Of a DNA stretch of 64,000 nucleotides, positions 53,099 to 61,902 are shown piece by piece. This DNA is from PALSA-188 sp963720075 (GTDB lineage: Bacteria > Acidobacteriota > Terriglobia > Terriglobales > Acidobacteriaceae). Position 1 is the first letter of the stretch. Each line of letters starts with the position of its first letter. The notes beneath the pieces are model-generated. The model did no database searches and was not told where the DNA came from. It was given only the letters and a program-made list of their open reading frames with translations. The stretch is from the NCBI GenBank assembly GCA_963720075.1, contig CAVREG010000012.1:142713-206712 (forward strand). Reading direction: 5' to 3'. The translations under genes and the position numbers were made by a program.

Positions 53099-53806
53099 AT
53101 GCTTGCCATGGCCGATGAACCGCCGCTCAAACCGGTGATCTGGGTCGGCACCAGCCTCAAAAACTTGCGAGCCTTCCCCGCGCCCGTCCAGGATGTAATG
53201 GGCTACGCCTTGTATCTCGCACAACGCGGCGGCAGGCATCAGGATGCGAAGGTGCTAAGCGGTTTTGGCGGCGCAGGCGTCCTCGAAACTATCAAGGATT
53301 ATCGTGGAGACACCTTTCGAGCGGTGTACACGTTGAAGTACGCAGGGAAGGTATATGTGCTTCACGCATTCCAAAAGAAATCGAAGACCGGGCGGACAAC
53401 CGCCGCGCCGGGACATGGAGTTGATCAGGCAGCGGCTGCGCGAAGCCGAACAGATTGCCAGGGGGAGAAAGCAATGACGAAAATGACCAACAAGAAACGA
53501 AATGGAACCGGAAGCCGCAACGTGTTTAAGGACATCGGCGTGCCGAACGCGGAAGAGCATCTAGTCAAGGCGCAACTGGTATTCAAGATTGACGCCATTT
53601 TGAAAGCTCGCGGTCTCAAGCAGGTGGAGGCCGCCGAGTTATTTGGAGTCCGCCAGCCAGATGTTTCCAAGATGCTGCGCGGTGAGTTCCGCCAGTTTTC
53701 CGTGGAACGCCTGCTTCGCTTCCTGGTGTCGCTCGATCAGGATGTGGGGATCGTGGTAAAGCCGCACCGTGACAGAAATAACGCGCCGGCCTTGCAAGTT
53801 TTCTGA
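53099..53806 (+). CDS. HigB-like toxin fused in frame to its XRE antitoxin by a frameshift
   Basis: 235 codons. Residues 1-100 are a phage Gp49/HigB-like mRNA interferase toxin: KPVIWVGTSLKNLRAFPAPV, YRGDTFRAVYTLKYAGKVYV, LHAFQKKSKTGR. After KTGRTT the current frame gives an odd Ala-rich stretch. One base over, the sequence reads PRRDMELIRQRLREAEQIAR followed by GRKQ and a stop, the normal toxin C-terminus, overlapping the antitoxin ATG by ATGA. A single extra base near 53398-53412 therefore removes the toxin stop and joins it to the antitoxin (from 53474). The toxin may be inactive, the fusion may be real, or the base may be an error. A start at 53108 (MADEPPLK) is also possible. Confidence 0.7.
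   Translation: MLAMADEPPLKPVIWVGTSLKNLRAFPAPVQDVMGYALYLAQRGGRHQDAKVLSGFGGAGVLETIKDYRGDTFRAVYTLKYAGKVYVLHAFQKKSKTGRTTAAPGHGVDQAAAARSRTDCQGEKAMTKMTNKKRNGTGSRNVFKDIGVPNAEEHLVKAQLVFKIDAILKARGLKQVEAAELFGVRQPDVSKMLRGEFRQFSVERLLRFLVSLDQDVGIVVKPHRDRNNAPALQVF
53474..53806 (+). CDS. HigA-like XRE-family antitoxin (own start inside the fusion)
   Basis: 110 residues from the ATG at 53474, preceded by GGGGGAG. The helix-turn-helix is KARGLKQVEAAELFGVRQPD, then VSKMLRGEFRQFSVERLLRF. A polar N-terminal arm precedes it and a short basic tail follows. It should neutralise the toxin and repress the locus through the palindrome at 53076-53093. It can be made on its own even though the upstream frame runs into it. 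Confidence 0.75.
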   Translation: MTKMTNKKRNGTGSRNVFKDIGVPNAEEHLVKAQLVFKIDAILKARGLKQVEAAELFGVRQPDVSKMLRGEFRQFSVERLLRFLVSLDQDVGIVVKPHRDRNNAPALQVF

Positions 53807-54000
53807 GGATTGTCCGGCACGGGAAGTTCCGTCTGTCTCCGGATTTCCTCCGAATTTCTCGGTCCAGCTCTGAACTGCCCACTCAAGCCAAAGGCATGTC
53901 TAGTCCCAACACATCTCTAACAAAACGTCCTCGAACATCCCTGTAAAGGATGTCATGGGTCTGAACAAAAACCGGGCTCGAATGGGCCACCTGTGACCCA

Positions 54001-55098
54001 CTACTGATGGGGACTGATCTCCGTTCCAAAGGAATAATCATTCAGCGGGCCAAACCGTTTCTTCTCGGCATACAATCGCCAACGTCTCCAGACGATTCGC
54101 AGGCTGGCCATTACCGGGATGGAAAGATAGACGCCGAGTACACCGGCGATCTCGGCGCCCGCTAGCACTCCGAAAATGGCCGCCAGCGGATGCAGTTCGA
54201 GGCTTCGGCCCATAATTCGAGGTGAGATTACGTAGTCTTGAGTCAATCTCCACGACGCCAGGAAAATGAGCAACACCAGCCAGTGCGAGTAAGTCATCAG
54301 TAGTGCTATTCCCATGATTACTACCGCCGCAACAAGCGGACCGACCACCGGAATAAATTCCATCACTCCTCCGGCCGTGCCCAACACCAGCGCATAGGGA
54401 ACGCTCATGGCTGACATGAAGCCGGTATAAACCACCCACGACAAAGCCGCCAGGGTCAACTGGGCACGGATAAAATGTGCCAGCATTTGGTTCATGTCAT
54501 CCAGCACCCCTTGCAAAAACTCCCGTTGTGGCTTGGTCTGCACAAGTGACAATGCAACGTCGCTGAACGCGCGTCCATCCCTGAGGAAGAAAGCGGCCAG
54601 TAAGGGGACAACAATCACCAACCAGGATTGCTGGGCGACTTCGGCCACTCGGATACCCAGTCGCTGAGCCAGTTGAACGATATCCTTTTGATGCTGGTTT
54701 AGAAATTCCTTTAATCGGTTGATTGTGTTTCTGCTCCACCCATGTTGATTGCCAATCTTTTCGGTTATGTCACTGATCCCGCTGCTGGTAACTTTGTTTG
54801 GAGAAGCTGGCAAAGCCGTTGTAAGTTTTTGCGCCTGTCGCCCGATTTGCGGCCCCACGAAGAAGAAAAATGTAACTAGCAGCGCGAGCAGCAAGATATA
54901 AATTATCGCAATCGCGCCGCCGCGGCTTCGCGTCCACTTCTCGCAGCGCGAAACCGCCGGGTCCACCAAATAGGCAAAGAAAACCGCAAAAAGGAAAGCT
55001 ATGAGGGTGTGATGAGCGACGTAGAGAAATCCCAGTACCAGCGCGAAGAGCAGAATGGTGATGAGAACACGGCTGGTGCGTACGTCAATCAGAGACAT
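54001..55098 (-). CDS. AI-2E-family transporter
   Basis: 365 residues with about eight membrane segments, beginning RVLITILLFALVLGFLYVAH. The family core is visible in VDPAVSRCEKWTRSRGGAIA, then LGTAGGVMEFIPVVGPLVAA and SPRIMGRSLELHPLAAIFGV. Members are implicated in autoinducer-2 export, sodium/proton exchange or organic anion transport. It is the last of a six-gene minus-strand run starting at the ECF sigma gene. Confidence 0.9.
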   Translation of the reverse strand: MSLIDVRTSRVLITILLFALVLGFLYVAHHTLIAFLFAVFFAYLVDPAVSRCEKWTRSRGGAIAIIYILLLALLVTFFFFVGPQIGRQAQKLTTALPASPNKVTSSGISDITEKIGNQHGWSRNTINRLKEFLNQHQKDIVQLAQRLGIRVAEVAQQSWLVIVVPLLAAFFLRDGRAFSDVALSLVQTKPQREFLQGVLDDMNQMLAHFIRAQLTLAALSWVVYTGFMSAMSVPYALVLGTAGGVMEFIPVVGPLVAAVVIMGIALLMTYSHWLVLLIFLASWRLTQDYVISPRIMGRSLELHPLAAIFGVLAGAEIAGVLGVYLSIPVMASLRIVWRRWRLYAEKKRFGPLNDYSFGTEISPHQ

Positions 55099-55174
55099 TG
55101 AAGTGAAACCCCAGAATTCAAGGCTTTCCCTAACCGACGAGGATACAACCTTCCATAATTAACTCCCGAAACAA

Positions 55175-55918
55175 CTAATCACGAATAACTTCGGTATTGT
55201 CGCTGGCAATCAGAATTCGCACCAGCTTGAGGTGGTCGTCGAGCCACAGAGACCAATCGCCATTTTCGGTCTTGAGAGTAAAGCGGCTGAGCTCGCGGTC
55301 CACTCCGCGAATAGGGATTTTCTCCTTGCCGGAGAACGCCATACTAACGGCCATGGAGCTTCGAGAATGCGGGTCCAATGTGCCAAATTGCGTTTTCTGG
55401 TTGGCCACGCACTCAAATGGACCGTTATTCTGACGACAGCCCATCGCTAAAAACTTCCACGCGAGAACCTCTCTCTGAATAAAAAAATAATCATCGAGAA
55501 TGCTGGTGGAGGTAGGCAGCATGAAGGGTTGCTCGAGGGGTTTGTCGCCGGGATTTGGAGTGACACGCTCAATAAGGAAATTGTCATTCGGCAAAACCAC
55601 GGCTTGGCTTTTGCCGGGACTCACTTCGTTCCATTCATATTTCTCCAATTCCCCGGCAGCATTTAATTGAAGGTCAGAATCCTGGGTTGACGTGTCGGAT
55701 CCGCCGTCAGCTTTAAATTCGGAAATCACCGTGCTTCCCTTTGGCCCTTGTTTGATGGAGAAAGTTTCGGTTGCAACGCGCCTGCCGTTCATAAATACAC
55801 CAAAGGACCCCGAATCCACCGTCTGGACGCCCGAATTTTCTTTGTCCTTGCCGGCTGCGATTACGCTACCAATCAGCAGCAGGCCCAGAGTTACCGAAAT
55901 TGCCTTCCTATGCGTCAC
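55175..55918 (-). CDS. secreted hypothetical protein
   Basis: 247 residues with a signal peptide (ISVTLGLLLIGSVIAAG). The mature part is beta-rich (SFGVFMNGRRVATETFSIKQ; WSLWLDDHLKLVRILIASDN) and ends at the stop without a membrane segment. The arrangement suggests a periplasmic beta-sandwich or lipid-binding fold; no catalytic motif is recognised. It sits 31 bases behind shikimate kinase and 76 before the AI-2E transporter. Confidence 0.75.
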   Translation of the reverse strand: MTHRKAISVTLGLLLIGSVIAAGKDKENSGVQTVDSGSFGVFMNGRRVATETFSIKQGPKGSTVISEFKADGGSDTSTQDSDLQLNAAGELEKYEWNEVSPGKSQAVVLPNDNFLIERVTPNPGDKPLEQPFMLPTSTSILDDYFFIQREVLAWKFLAMGCRQNNGPFECVANQKTQFGTLDPHSRSSMAVSMAFSGKEKIPIRGVDRELSRFTLKTENGDWSLWLDDHLKLVRILIASDNTEVIRD

Positions 55919-55949
55919 GTCTCAGTCCCCCTGCTTTAAATCTTGAGAA

Positions 55950-56528
55950 TCATTTCGATGGAAAAATTCCTAATGTTCGCGCTACCTCGGCGGCAATTTC
56001 CTCGATTGGTTTGCCGTTGGTTTCGACACGACATGTCGCAGCCAGATAAAGAGGGCGCCGTATCTCATACAATTTGCGGAAATGCGGCTCGTCTCGTCGC
56101 AACGGGCGGTTCAGTTCTTGCTGTTCGCACCGCCGGAACAACTCTTCTATCGGCGCGTCCAGGAATACGGATGGAACATTCCCGTCTTGCAGCATTGAAA
56201 CATTCTGCGCCTGCGCGAATGCGCCCCCGCCTAATGCAATGACTCGATAATCCGATTCCGATTCGGAAAGCAATTCGCGGAACGCCAGATGCTCGCAACG
56301 GCGGAATTCCGCCTCTCCTTCATCCCGGAAAATTTCTTCAATGGTTCGGCCTTCGCGAGCTTGAATCCGGTCGTCCAGGTCGTCGAAACGCCATCCCAGC
56401 AGATTGGCTAACTCCCTCCCTACGGAGGTTTTGCCCGCTCCCATGAAGCCGACCAGGACGATCACCCGGGGAAGATGTTTGCGCAGCGAAGAATCCGCAT
56501 GCGGGAGCGAAGCAGATTGGTTTCCCAT
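55950..56528 (-). CDS. aroK: shikimate kinase
   Basis: 192 residues. It phosphorylates shikimate in aromatic amino acid synthesis. P-loop VLVGFMGAGKTSVGRELA (about 20-37), shikimate-binding DDRIQAREGRTIEEIFRDEG with FRRCEHLAFREL, and VIALGGGAFA. The start has a 20-residue extension compared with AroK. It lies 44 bases behind the DUF4097 gene, an unusual neighbour for an aromatic pathway gene; cotranscription with the sigma operon is likely. Confidence 0.92.
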   Translation of the reverse strand: MGNQSASLPHADSSLRKHLPRVIVLVGFMGAGKTSVGRELANLLGWRFDDLDDRIQAREGRTIEEIFRDEGEAEFRRCEHLAFRELLSESESDYRVIALGGGAFAQAQNVSMLQDGNVPSVFLDAPIEELFRRCEQQELNRPLRRDEPHFRKLYEIRRPLYLAATCRVETNGKPIEEIAAEVARTLGIFPSK

Positions 56529-56572
56529 GCGTGCTGGATTACCACCAGGCTCTATCCCTGATTGGCCGGATT

Positions 56573-57424
56573 TTAGCGTTTCTTGAGATGGATTTTACCA
56601 CTGAAGGAAAACAACTTAACCGACGATGCGGCTTTGCCTACCGTGCCCGCGAAGGCACTCCCTGCTTTGATGGGAAATGAAGTGTGCTTCGGCTGCAACT
56701 GGAAGTCGTTTTCCACCAGCCCTTGCTCTGATCTGGCAGTCACATCAATTGAAGCGTAGCCCGGCGCCGTAGCTAAAATATCTCCGGTGTAGCTGGTTAG
56801 AGAATATTCACCACCAGCGCCGAAATCGCCGTCATAACGGATCTTTCCGCTACTGCTGTTGACTTCGACAAGCGGGCCACTGACGGAAGTTAAAACGACA
56901 TCGCCGCCGAGGGAGGTGATTTCCACATGTCCGCCGCGAATATCGGTCAAAGTGACAGGGCCATTTAGCGTCTTGACGTGAACATGAGCGTCGCTCACGT
57001 CGCGCACATCAACATTTGCGGTGTTGCCCTCCATAACTACGTCGCCGTGGAGTTTTTCGGCGGACAGCGGACCCGTCATTGAGGTTAAGGTCACATTCGC
57101 GTCGGCGGGCACAACTACTTCGTAATCTACCTGACCGGTGCTCTGGTCCGCTCCCGCAAGGAGATGGGAAATTATGTCCACGCGATTGCCGCGATGGCTC
57201 TGGTCAACCTCGACTTTGTCGGAATGAAGTACCGCCGTTATCGTTACTTCCCTCTTAGGGCCGGCCTTTACCGAAATCGGGCCGTATTGGTTGTTTATGG
57301 AAATGCTCGGTTTGCGCCCGACCTTGAAGTGAAGTTGTTGCTGGGTCTCGGCGGTCGCGGAGAGTGTTCCAGCCAATGCCACCATCACAACCAACTTTGC
57401 GGCGTATCTATTTCTCAACATCAT
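56573..57424 (-). CDS. DUF4097-type beta-strand repeat protein, secreted
   Basis: 283 residues with a signal peptide (AAKLVVMVALAGTLSATA). The mature part is a repeating beta-helix-like pattern: ISINNQYGPISVKAGPKREV, VTLTSMTGPLSAEKLHGDVV, VHVKTLNGPVTLTDIRGGHV and later VEVNSSSGKIRYDGDFGA. This is typical of DUF4097 adhesin-like proteins found next to ECF sigma/anti-sigma genes. It is third in the sigma operon. Confidence 0.85.
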   Translation of the reverse strand: MMLRNRYAAKLVVMVALAGTLSATAETQQQLHFKVGRKPSISINNQYGPISVKAGPKREVTITAVLHSDKVEVDQSHRGNRVDIISHLLAGADQSTGQVDYEVVVPADANVTLTSMTGPLSAEKLHGDVVMEGNTANVDVRDVSDAHVHVKTLNGPVTLTDIRGGHVEITSLGGDVVLTSVSGPLVEVNSSSGKIRYDGDFGAGGEYSLTSYTGDILATAPGYASIDVTARSEQGLVENDFQLQPKHTSFPIKAGSAFAGTVGKAASSVKLFSFSGKIHLKKR

Positions 57425-57472
57425 GGCCTAATCCTCAACTCCGCGGTAGATGATCCGGGTTCACTCGCCTAA

Positions 57473-58093
57473 TCAGGGCCGATTCATGGCTATCTCGTAC
57501 ACCATTGCCTTTTGCTCGTATGCATCCATCAGATATTGCTGCGCTTGCTCGTCGTTGGGATCCGATTTTACAGACTCTTCAGCATCCCGAATGTACGAGT
57601 TTACGTTGCGCAAATTGGCCGCGTAGGCCGCTCTCATTGCTGGCGTACGCCTTGATACTACATCAAGGAGTTGCTGGTCGTCGGCGCTGGAGGTGTCGGA
57701 GATTTCGGAAGCGGTTGTCGGCGCTAGAGACGTTTGTTTCGCAGTCTCGACGGGTACATGTCTATACTTCGCCACGCCAAACGCCAGCAACATCAATGCT
57801 CCGACGGGGATCAGCCAGGCAAGACGCCGGCGGCGCGGCTGGCTGTGCACCAGAAAAGGTGCTGATTCGGGATTGCGGATCAAACCCTCCTGGCGCAGCG
57901 CAATCTCAATCGAATTCCAGACACGTGGGTTAGGCTCATCTGTATCCCGCAAGAGGCGTGCCTGCTGCGAAATGGCATTTAAATCGGCAACCAATTCCGA
58001 ACAAGGAGAACATGAATTCAGATGGGACTTCTGTTCGATCGTGTGGCCGCCTTCGTTCTCAGGCAGGACCCGTTCGAATTCTTCACAGGTCAT
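57473..58093 (-). CDS. anti-sigma factor, zinc-finger type
   Basis: 206 residues. The N-terminal zinc-binding anti-sigma domain has TIEQKSHLNSCSPCSELVAD, with His and two Cys ligands. A membrane helix around residue 90-110 (LAWLIPVGALMLLAFGVA) separates it from a periplasmic part with a helical C-terminus (DEQAQQYLMDAYEQKAMVYE). It lies 31 bases after its sigma factor gene. It should hold the sigma factor until an envelope signal releases it. Confidence 0.85.
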   Translation of the reverse strand: MTCEEFERVLPENEGGHTIEQKSHLNSCSPCSELVADLNAISQQARLLRDTDEPNPRVWNSIEIALRQEGLIRNPESAPFLVHSQPRRRRLAWLIPVGALMLLAFGVAKYRHVPVETAKQTSLAPTTASEISDTSSADDQQLLDVVSRRTPAMRAAYAANLRNVNSYIRDAEESVKSDPNDEQAQQYLMDAYEQKAMVYEIAMNRP

Positions 58094-58124
58094 AGCTACT
58101 TCTCCCCGACAGCGCTCGGGCTTC

Positions 58125-58727
58125 TCACGGCTTTCTGGCTTTTTCAGCTCTGCTCGTCTTGAGAAGCTCGCGTAGTTTCAAACGTGCTTTATGCAACTGC
58201 GACTTACTATTTCCTACCGAACATCCTACAATCTCTGCGATCTCGTTATGCTCGTAGCCTTCTACGTCGTGCAGCACAAAAATTGACCGGTAACCCGGGG
58301 GCAAATCTTCTACTGCCCGCTGCAACTGCAAACGATCAATGGACCCTGCAAGACTTGGATCCGGGGCGCCCAATTCTTTCTTGGGAGCCTCTTCTTCGGT
58401 CTCGATCGTATCTTCGAGCGGCACTACGGGAAGACCCTTTTTGCGCAACTGCATCAGCACCACGTTGACGGCCATGCGGTGCAGCCAGGTCGAAAACGCG
58501 GACTCGCCCCGAAAAGTTCCGATTTTTCGGAACAATTGCAGAAAGGCTTCCTGAGTGAGGTCTTCGGCTGCCGCCGTATTGGCCGTCATGCGCAAACATA
58601 ACGAATAAACCCGCCGTTTATGCAGATGATACAGGGCCTCGAAGGCTTCTGCGTCACCCTGCTTGGCTCGCTCGATCAGTTCAACTTCAGAAATCTTTTG
58701 GGCTTGCGGTTTTCGCGCGTCGGTCAA
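58125..58727 (-). CDS. ECF-family RNA polymerase sigma factor
   Basis: 200 residues. Region 2 includes AFEALYHLHKRRVYSLCLRM and DLTQEAFLQLFRKIGTFRGE with FSTWLHRMAVN. Region 4 includes VEDLPPGYRSIFVLHDVEGY and HNEIAEIVGCSVGNSKSQLH. The family is RpoE-like. It heads the operon sigma, anti-sigma, DUF4097, aroK, secreted protein, AI-2E permease, an envelope-stress-type arrangement. Confidence 0.93.
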   Translation of the reverse strand: MTDARKPQAQKISEVELIERAKQGDAEAFEALYHLHKRRVYSLCLRMTANTAAAEDLTQEAFLQLFRKIGTFRGESAFSTWLHRMAVNVVLMQLRKKGLPVVPLEDTIETEEEAPKKELGAPDPSLAGSIDRLQLQRAVEDLPPGYRSIFVLHDVEGYEHNEIAEIVGCSVGNSKSQLHKARLKLRELLKTSRAEKARKP

Positions 58728-58907
58728 GTCGCCTTTTCCGGCCGCACTCAGTCTGATGCGGCATAACTACTCTTTCGTTGTACTGTTTCCGGGCGATGCA
58801 ATCCTGCTTTTCCGCCAGCGAATGCCCGGAAGCCTTTGCTGTTTAAGACTTTGAAGCGGACCTGCCCACGTTCGTGACTAGAGTAACAAATGAAGCCTAT
58901 GGCATAG

Positions 58908-59357
58908 CTAACGCGGCGTCAACCAAGACGAGATTGGGCTTGGACGGTTGCGAATCCTCGGCAATAGTTTTTCGGGGGCTGTCGCCGCCGCCAATCCTTT
59001 TGCAATTTGCAGAGCGTAGTCAATGGTCTTGCGGATGGATAACGCGCCGGTGCGCAACCGTTCGCGGAGAGTTTCTCCTTCGAGAAGTTCAGAAACGACG
59101 TATGGCGATCCCTGATTGTCGCCAATGTCGAAAATGGCCATGATATTGGGATGGCTGAGTGCGGCGGCGGCGCGAGCTTCCTGAGCAAAGCGTTGCAGGC
59201 GATCAGGATCGCTGGAGAAAGACGCAGGCAAAACTTTGATGGCGACATCACGTCCTAAACGCGAATCACGGGCGCGATAAACTTCTCCCATACCGCCAGC
59301 GCCCAACTGCGAGATGACCTGATATGGTCCAATCTTTTGACCTGGAAGGATAGACAT
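58908..59357 (-). pseudogene. truncated Ser/Thr protein kinase (N-terminal part only)
   Basis: From the ATG at 59357: ILPGQKIGPYQVISQLGAGG then MGEVYRARDSRLGRDVAIKV, the P-loop and ATP-lysine of bacterial Hanks-type kinases. The alpha-C glutamate region (FAQEARAAAALSHPNIMAIF) and hinge (YVVSELLEGETL) follow. The sequence breaks off after ALQIAKGLAAA, just before the HRDLKPEN catalytic loop, and runs on for about 20 unrelated residues to a stop. All of the catalytic loop, DFG motif and any sensor domain are missing. Confidence 0.85.
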
Positions 59358-59500
59358 TTGGCAAGCATTATAGGGGAATGTCGGGAGCAACGGCCGCAAG
59401 ATTAATGCTTAGGGTGATAATTATGAAGACGTGAATCGTTGCCAGTTGTGGCGTAGTGGGCCAGTTTCCGGTTAGCCCGTTTCGCGACAATGAGACAATC

Positions 59501-59791
59501 GGAAATTCGGTGATCAATTTGTCCGAGACGGATGGAGTGTGAGATGGGCTGTTCTCGCCAGCAATCATTATCTGTGGACAGCCAACTTACGGTGTGCCCG
59601 TAATTCGGGTTCCGAACTTTGGCCAGTCTCCTCGCCCGTACCTGTGCCGCACCTTAGTGAACCGATTCCGGCTCTTCCCAGTCGAGGGCGTAAACATCCT
59701 GGGTTCCGGCGTTGCGAAGCATGATCGGCGAATCGTCGGGGGCGACCGCAAACCATCTTCCGTAAAAGCCCACGGTGGCAAAATTCTTGAG
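59501..59791. repeat. left copy of a 291-bp direct repeat (PD40 kinase 3' end)
   Basis: Identical to 62879-63169 at 288 of 291 positions by eye; the three differences fall in one 7-base patch (59766-59774). It contains the last codons of a PD40/kinase gene on the minus strand (KNFATVGFYGRWFAVAP and on to DWEEPESVH) plus its 3' flank. Weaker similarity continues leftward to about 59459. Confidence 0.9.
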
Positions 59792-60392
59792 TCTCGTTGA
59801 CCCTCTGGGTCTGATCATTCCTCTTTACCCCGTCCCCGACGATCCGTCGCCAGAATATACCCCCGACAGTTTGGCCTTCTTTTTCGGAGACGACGATGCC
59901 TTCCATTTCCGGACCTCTGTCTGGGAACGACTCAATCGGACAATCCCACACGGGCCACTCGAAATTGCTGGGACCGGTGGTAACCCATGTACAGCGGAGC
60001 CGCTGCATATCGACCTGAGAGTGACGTCACCTTACGGACCTAGGATGCATAACGGACTGCAACAATTTCACACCGGTGTTGACTATGCAGCGCCAATTGG
60101 GACAGCAGTATATTCCGTATCGCGCGGCGACGTAGCTTTAGCGTACCCAAGCCGTACAGCCGGTAACGTGATTGATATAATTACTCCGTTAGTCGGCAGC
60201 TCAGTCTACATGCATCTATCAAGTATTAATGTCAGTCCCGGACAAAATGTTGATGCAGGGCAACAAATAGGACGTTCTGGGAACAGCGGCGAGTCAAGCG
60301 GACCACATCTTCACTTTGAACAGCACTCTCTTGGTCAAATTTTTGCGAATGGGGTTTTTAATCACGCAACACTCATTGCCCCATGTCAATAG
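59775..60392 (+). CDS. M23-family (LytM-like) peptidase, possibly 5'-truncated
   Basis: 205 residues from a GTG at 59775 that lies inside the direct repeat, so the first few residues are antisense to the kinase 3' end. The M23 domain is complete in its second half: RMHNGLQQFHTGVDYAAPIG supplies the zinc ligands His and Asp, and SGNSGESSGPHLHFEQHSLG supplies the HxH motif. It cleaves peptidoglycan cross-links or is a remnant of such an enzyme. No signal peptide is visible, which supports loss of the original 5' end. Confidence 0.65.
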   Translation: MAKFLSLVDPLGLIIPLYPVPDDPSPEYTPDSLAFFFGDDDAFHFRTSVWERLNRTIPHGPLEIAGTGGNPCTAEPLHIDLRVTSPYGPRMHNGLQQFHTGVDYAAPIGTAVYSVSRGDVALAYPSRTAGNVIDIITPLVGSSVYMHLSSINVSPGQNVDAGQQIGRSGNSGESSGPHLHFEQHSLGQIFANGVFNHATLIAPCQ

Positions 60393-60406
60393 ATGAGATT
60401 TCCTGA

Positions 60407-60907
60407 ATGAGTCGACTTTTTAAGCTACTTTGCGCCATACAACTTATCGGCCTCTCTTCGTTGCAAAGCGGGGCGTCGCCGACGCAGCAAGCGAAACTTG
60501 TAGTCCAAACTAAGGAGTGCATTCAGGGCGTACTAATGCACCCAATCCATGCAGAAGTGACAATATTTGATGTTTCCGAGGTGCCTGAGATTATGCGGCT
60601 GGCCAAACAGTTCGAAGATAATTCGAGCCCAACAGATCAAGAGGGTGCAGAAAAGATGCTCTCAATATATGACTCGCTCCAGAAACGCATTGAAGCTACG
60701 CCAGCGTTGGCCCGCCTCAAGCGTCTTCCGGGGTCGAAGCATACCTTCCAATTTCCCACGGTGCGCCGCGTGGTTGTCTTCGCTTTTGGAGAAAGTGAAG
60801 GCGAGCTTACAAGCTATGCAAAACAGGAAGTCAACATTGTCCCCAATCGCACGAATGAGGCCATTCTAAATTTCTCAACTAAGGAAGAATGCGAAAATGC
60901 CAAGTGA
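60407..60907 (+). CDS. small secreted hypothetical protein
   Basis: 166 residues. A signal peptide (LFKLLCAIQLIGLSSLQSGA) is followed by a polar domain: VVQTKECIQGVLMHPIHAEV, VRRVVVFAFGESEGELTSYA. The Cys pair (one near residue 40, one near the C-terminus) could be linked. It starts 14 bases after the M23 gene and probably shares its transcript. No family recognised. Confidence 0.55.
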   Translation: MSRLFKLLCAIQLIGLSSLQSGASPTQQAKLVVQTKECIQGVLMHPIHAEVTIFDVSEVPEIMRLAKQFEDNSSPTDQEGAEKMLSIYDSLQKRIEATPALARLKRLPGSKHTFQFPTVRRVVVFAFGESEGELTSYAKQEVNIVPNRTNEAILNFSTKEECENAK

Positions 60908-61252
60908 ATAATCGCCGGGCGGACTTCGGAAACTCGGGGACATCCATGATAAGTAAAAGTCAAGAGGAGACGGAGGTCTCCTTGCACTTGGAGGAGGAGA
61001 CCCTCGAAGTGGAGATGCGGCGGTCGAGTTAGCGAACAGTGTGCGATCCTGCGTAGCGGCCAAAGCGGCAGCTTGGCCAGACATCCATTTGCGGAAACGG
61101 GCGCGGGCCCGGTCCCGAGGTATGAGTTAGGGTTTTCCGACCGGCCTCGATACAGACGGTAAGGAGCATCGGGAGTCGAGACTCCTCTGCCCAGTCCCCG
61201 AGTTGGCGAGGAACGGCCGGTGGATCGCCGGTGGTTCTAAAGGTTTTCCTTC
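60908..61252. other. non-coding flank of the IS110 remnant
   Basis: Short overlapping frames only. It continues from the transposase stop without an obvious gene; the sequence probably includes the end of the insertion element. Confidence 0.4.
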
Positions 61253-61684
61253 TCAGGCGGTTTTGATTTTCTGCGTCATTTCGTGTTCCACGCTGGGTTC
61301 GAGCAACGGTCCGCGCAGTTGAAAGCTCTGACCACTTTTCTCGACGGCCAGCAGATAGGCGACGAGTTTGCGGGCCACGGCCAGAGTGGCGCGGTTGCGG
61401 TGTCCGCGTTCTAGTTCGCGGGCATGCAGCGCGGCCAGTTGCGGATTCCATCGCGGCGCCAGCTTGGCCGCCTCGATCAGAGTGGTTTGCAGCCAGCGGT
61501 TGCGCTGTTTTGAGATCGGTCCGCGTTGCTGCTTGCCCGCCGAAGACTTCAACGCGGCCGTGAGTCCGCAGTAGCTCATGGCATCGGAGTTGGAGCAAAA
61601 GCGCTGCGGATCGCCGACCTCCAGAGGCCAGGTCAGAGCCGTAATTTCTCCGACGGCGGGAATGCAATCCAATTCGACGGCCAA
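61253..61684 (-). mobile_element. IS110-family transposase, C-terminal remnant
   Basis: 143 codons. It reads IPAVGEITALTWPLEVGDPQ, SYCGLTAALKSSAGKQQRGP, ISKQRNRWLQTTLIEAAKLA and RATLAVARKLVAYLLAVEKS, the Transposase_20 domain of IS110-type transposases. A full protein is about 340 residues; the N-terminal DEDD catalytic domain is missing upstream of 61684. It is a dead fragment. Confidence 0.85.
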
Positions 61685-61788
61685 GAGTCCGGCGGCCCAT
61701 TAGAGAAGTCAGGTAGTTACCCAACTTACATCAAAATGCAGAGGACCTTCCGGGCGAAGTGCCGACAGTTGGCGTAACATCGCCATAG

Positions 61789-61852
61789 CACTCATTGGCC
61801 TTGAAAGGGGTTTTGAGCGCTATGGCCTGATTACATTATTTGATTCGCACGA
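61789..61852. repeat. degenerate flank repeat (left)
   Basis: CACTCATTG ... ATGGCCTGATTAC ... GATTCGCACGA. A similar series (CACTCATTG ... ATGGCCTGGTTAC ... CATTCGCACGA) occurs at 62674-62741, on the other side of the secreted-protein gene. Confidence 0.35.
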
Positions 61853-61902
61853 CATTTGGTGAAATTAGAGGCACAATTGAGCAGCATCCACTACGGGACT
61901 TT

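Noticed and set aside
59568..60008. A 146-codon minus-strand frame across the repeat junction
   Set aside because: Out of frame with the PD40 ending and antisense to the M23 gene.
61029..61724. A 231-codon minus-strand frame over the IS110 remnant
   Set aside because: It is the wrong frame of the transposase; the 143-codon frame carries the family motifs.
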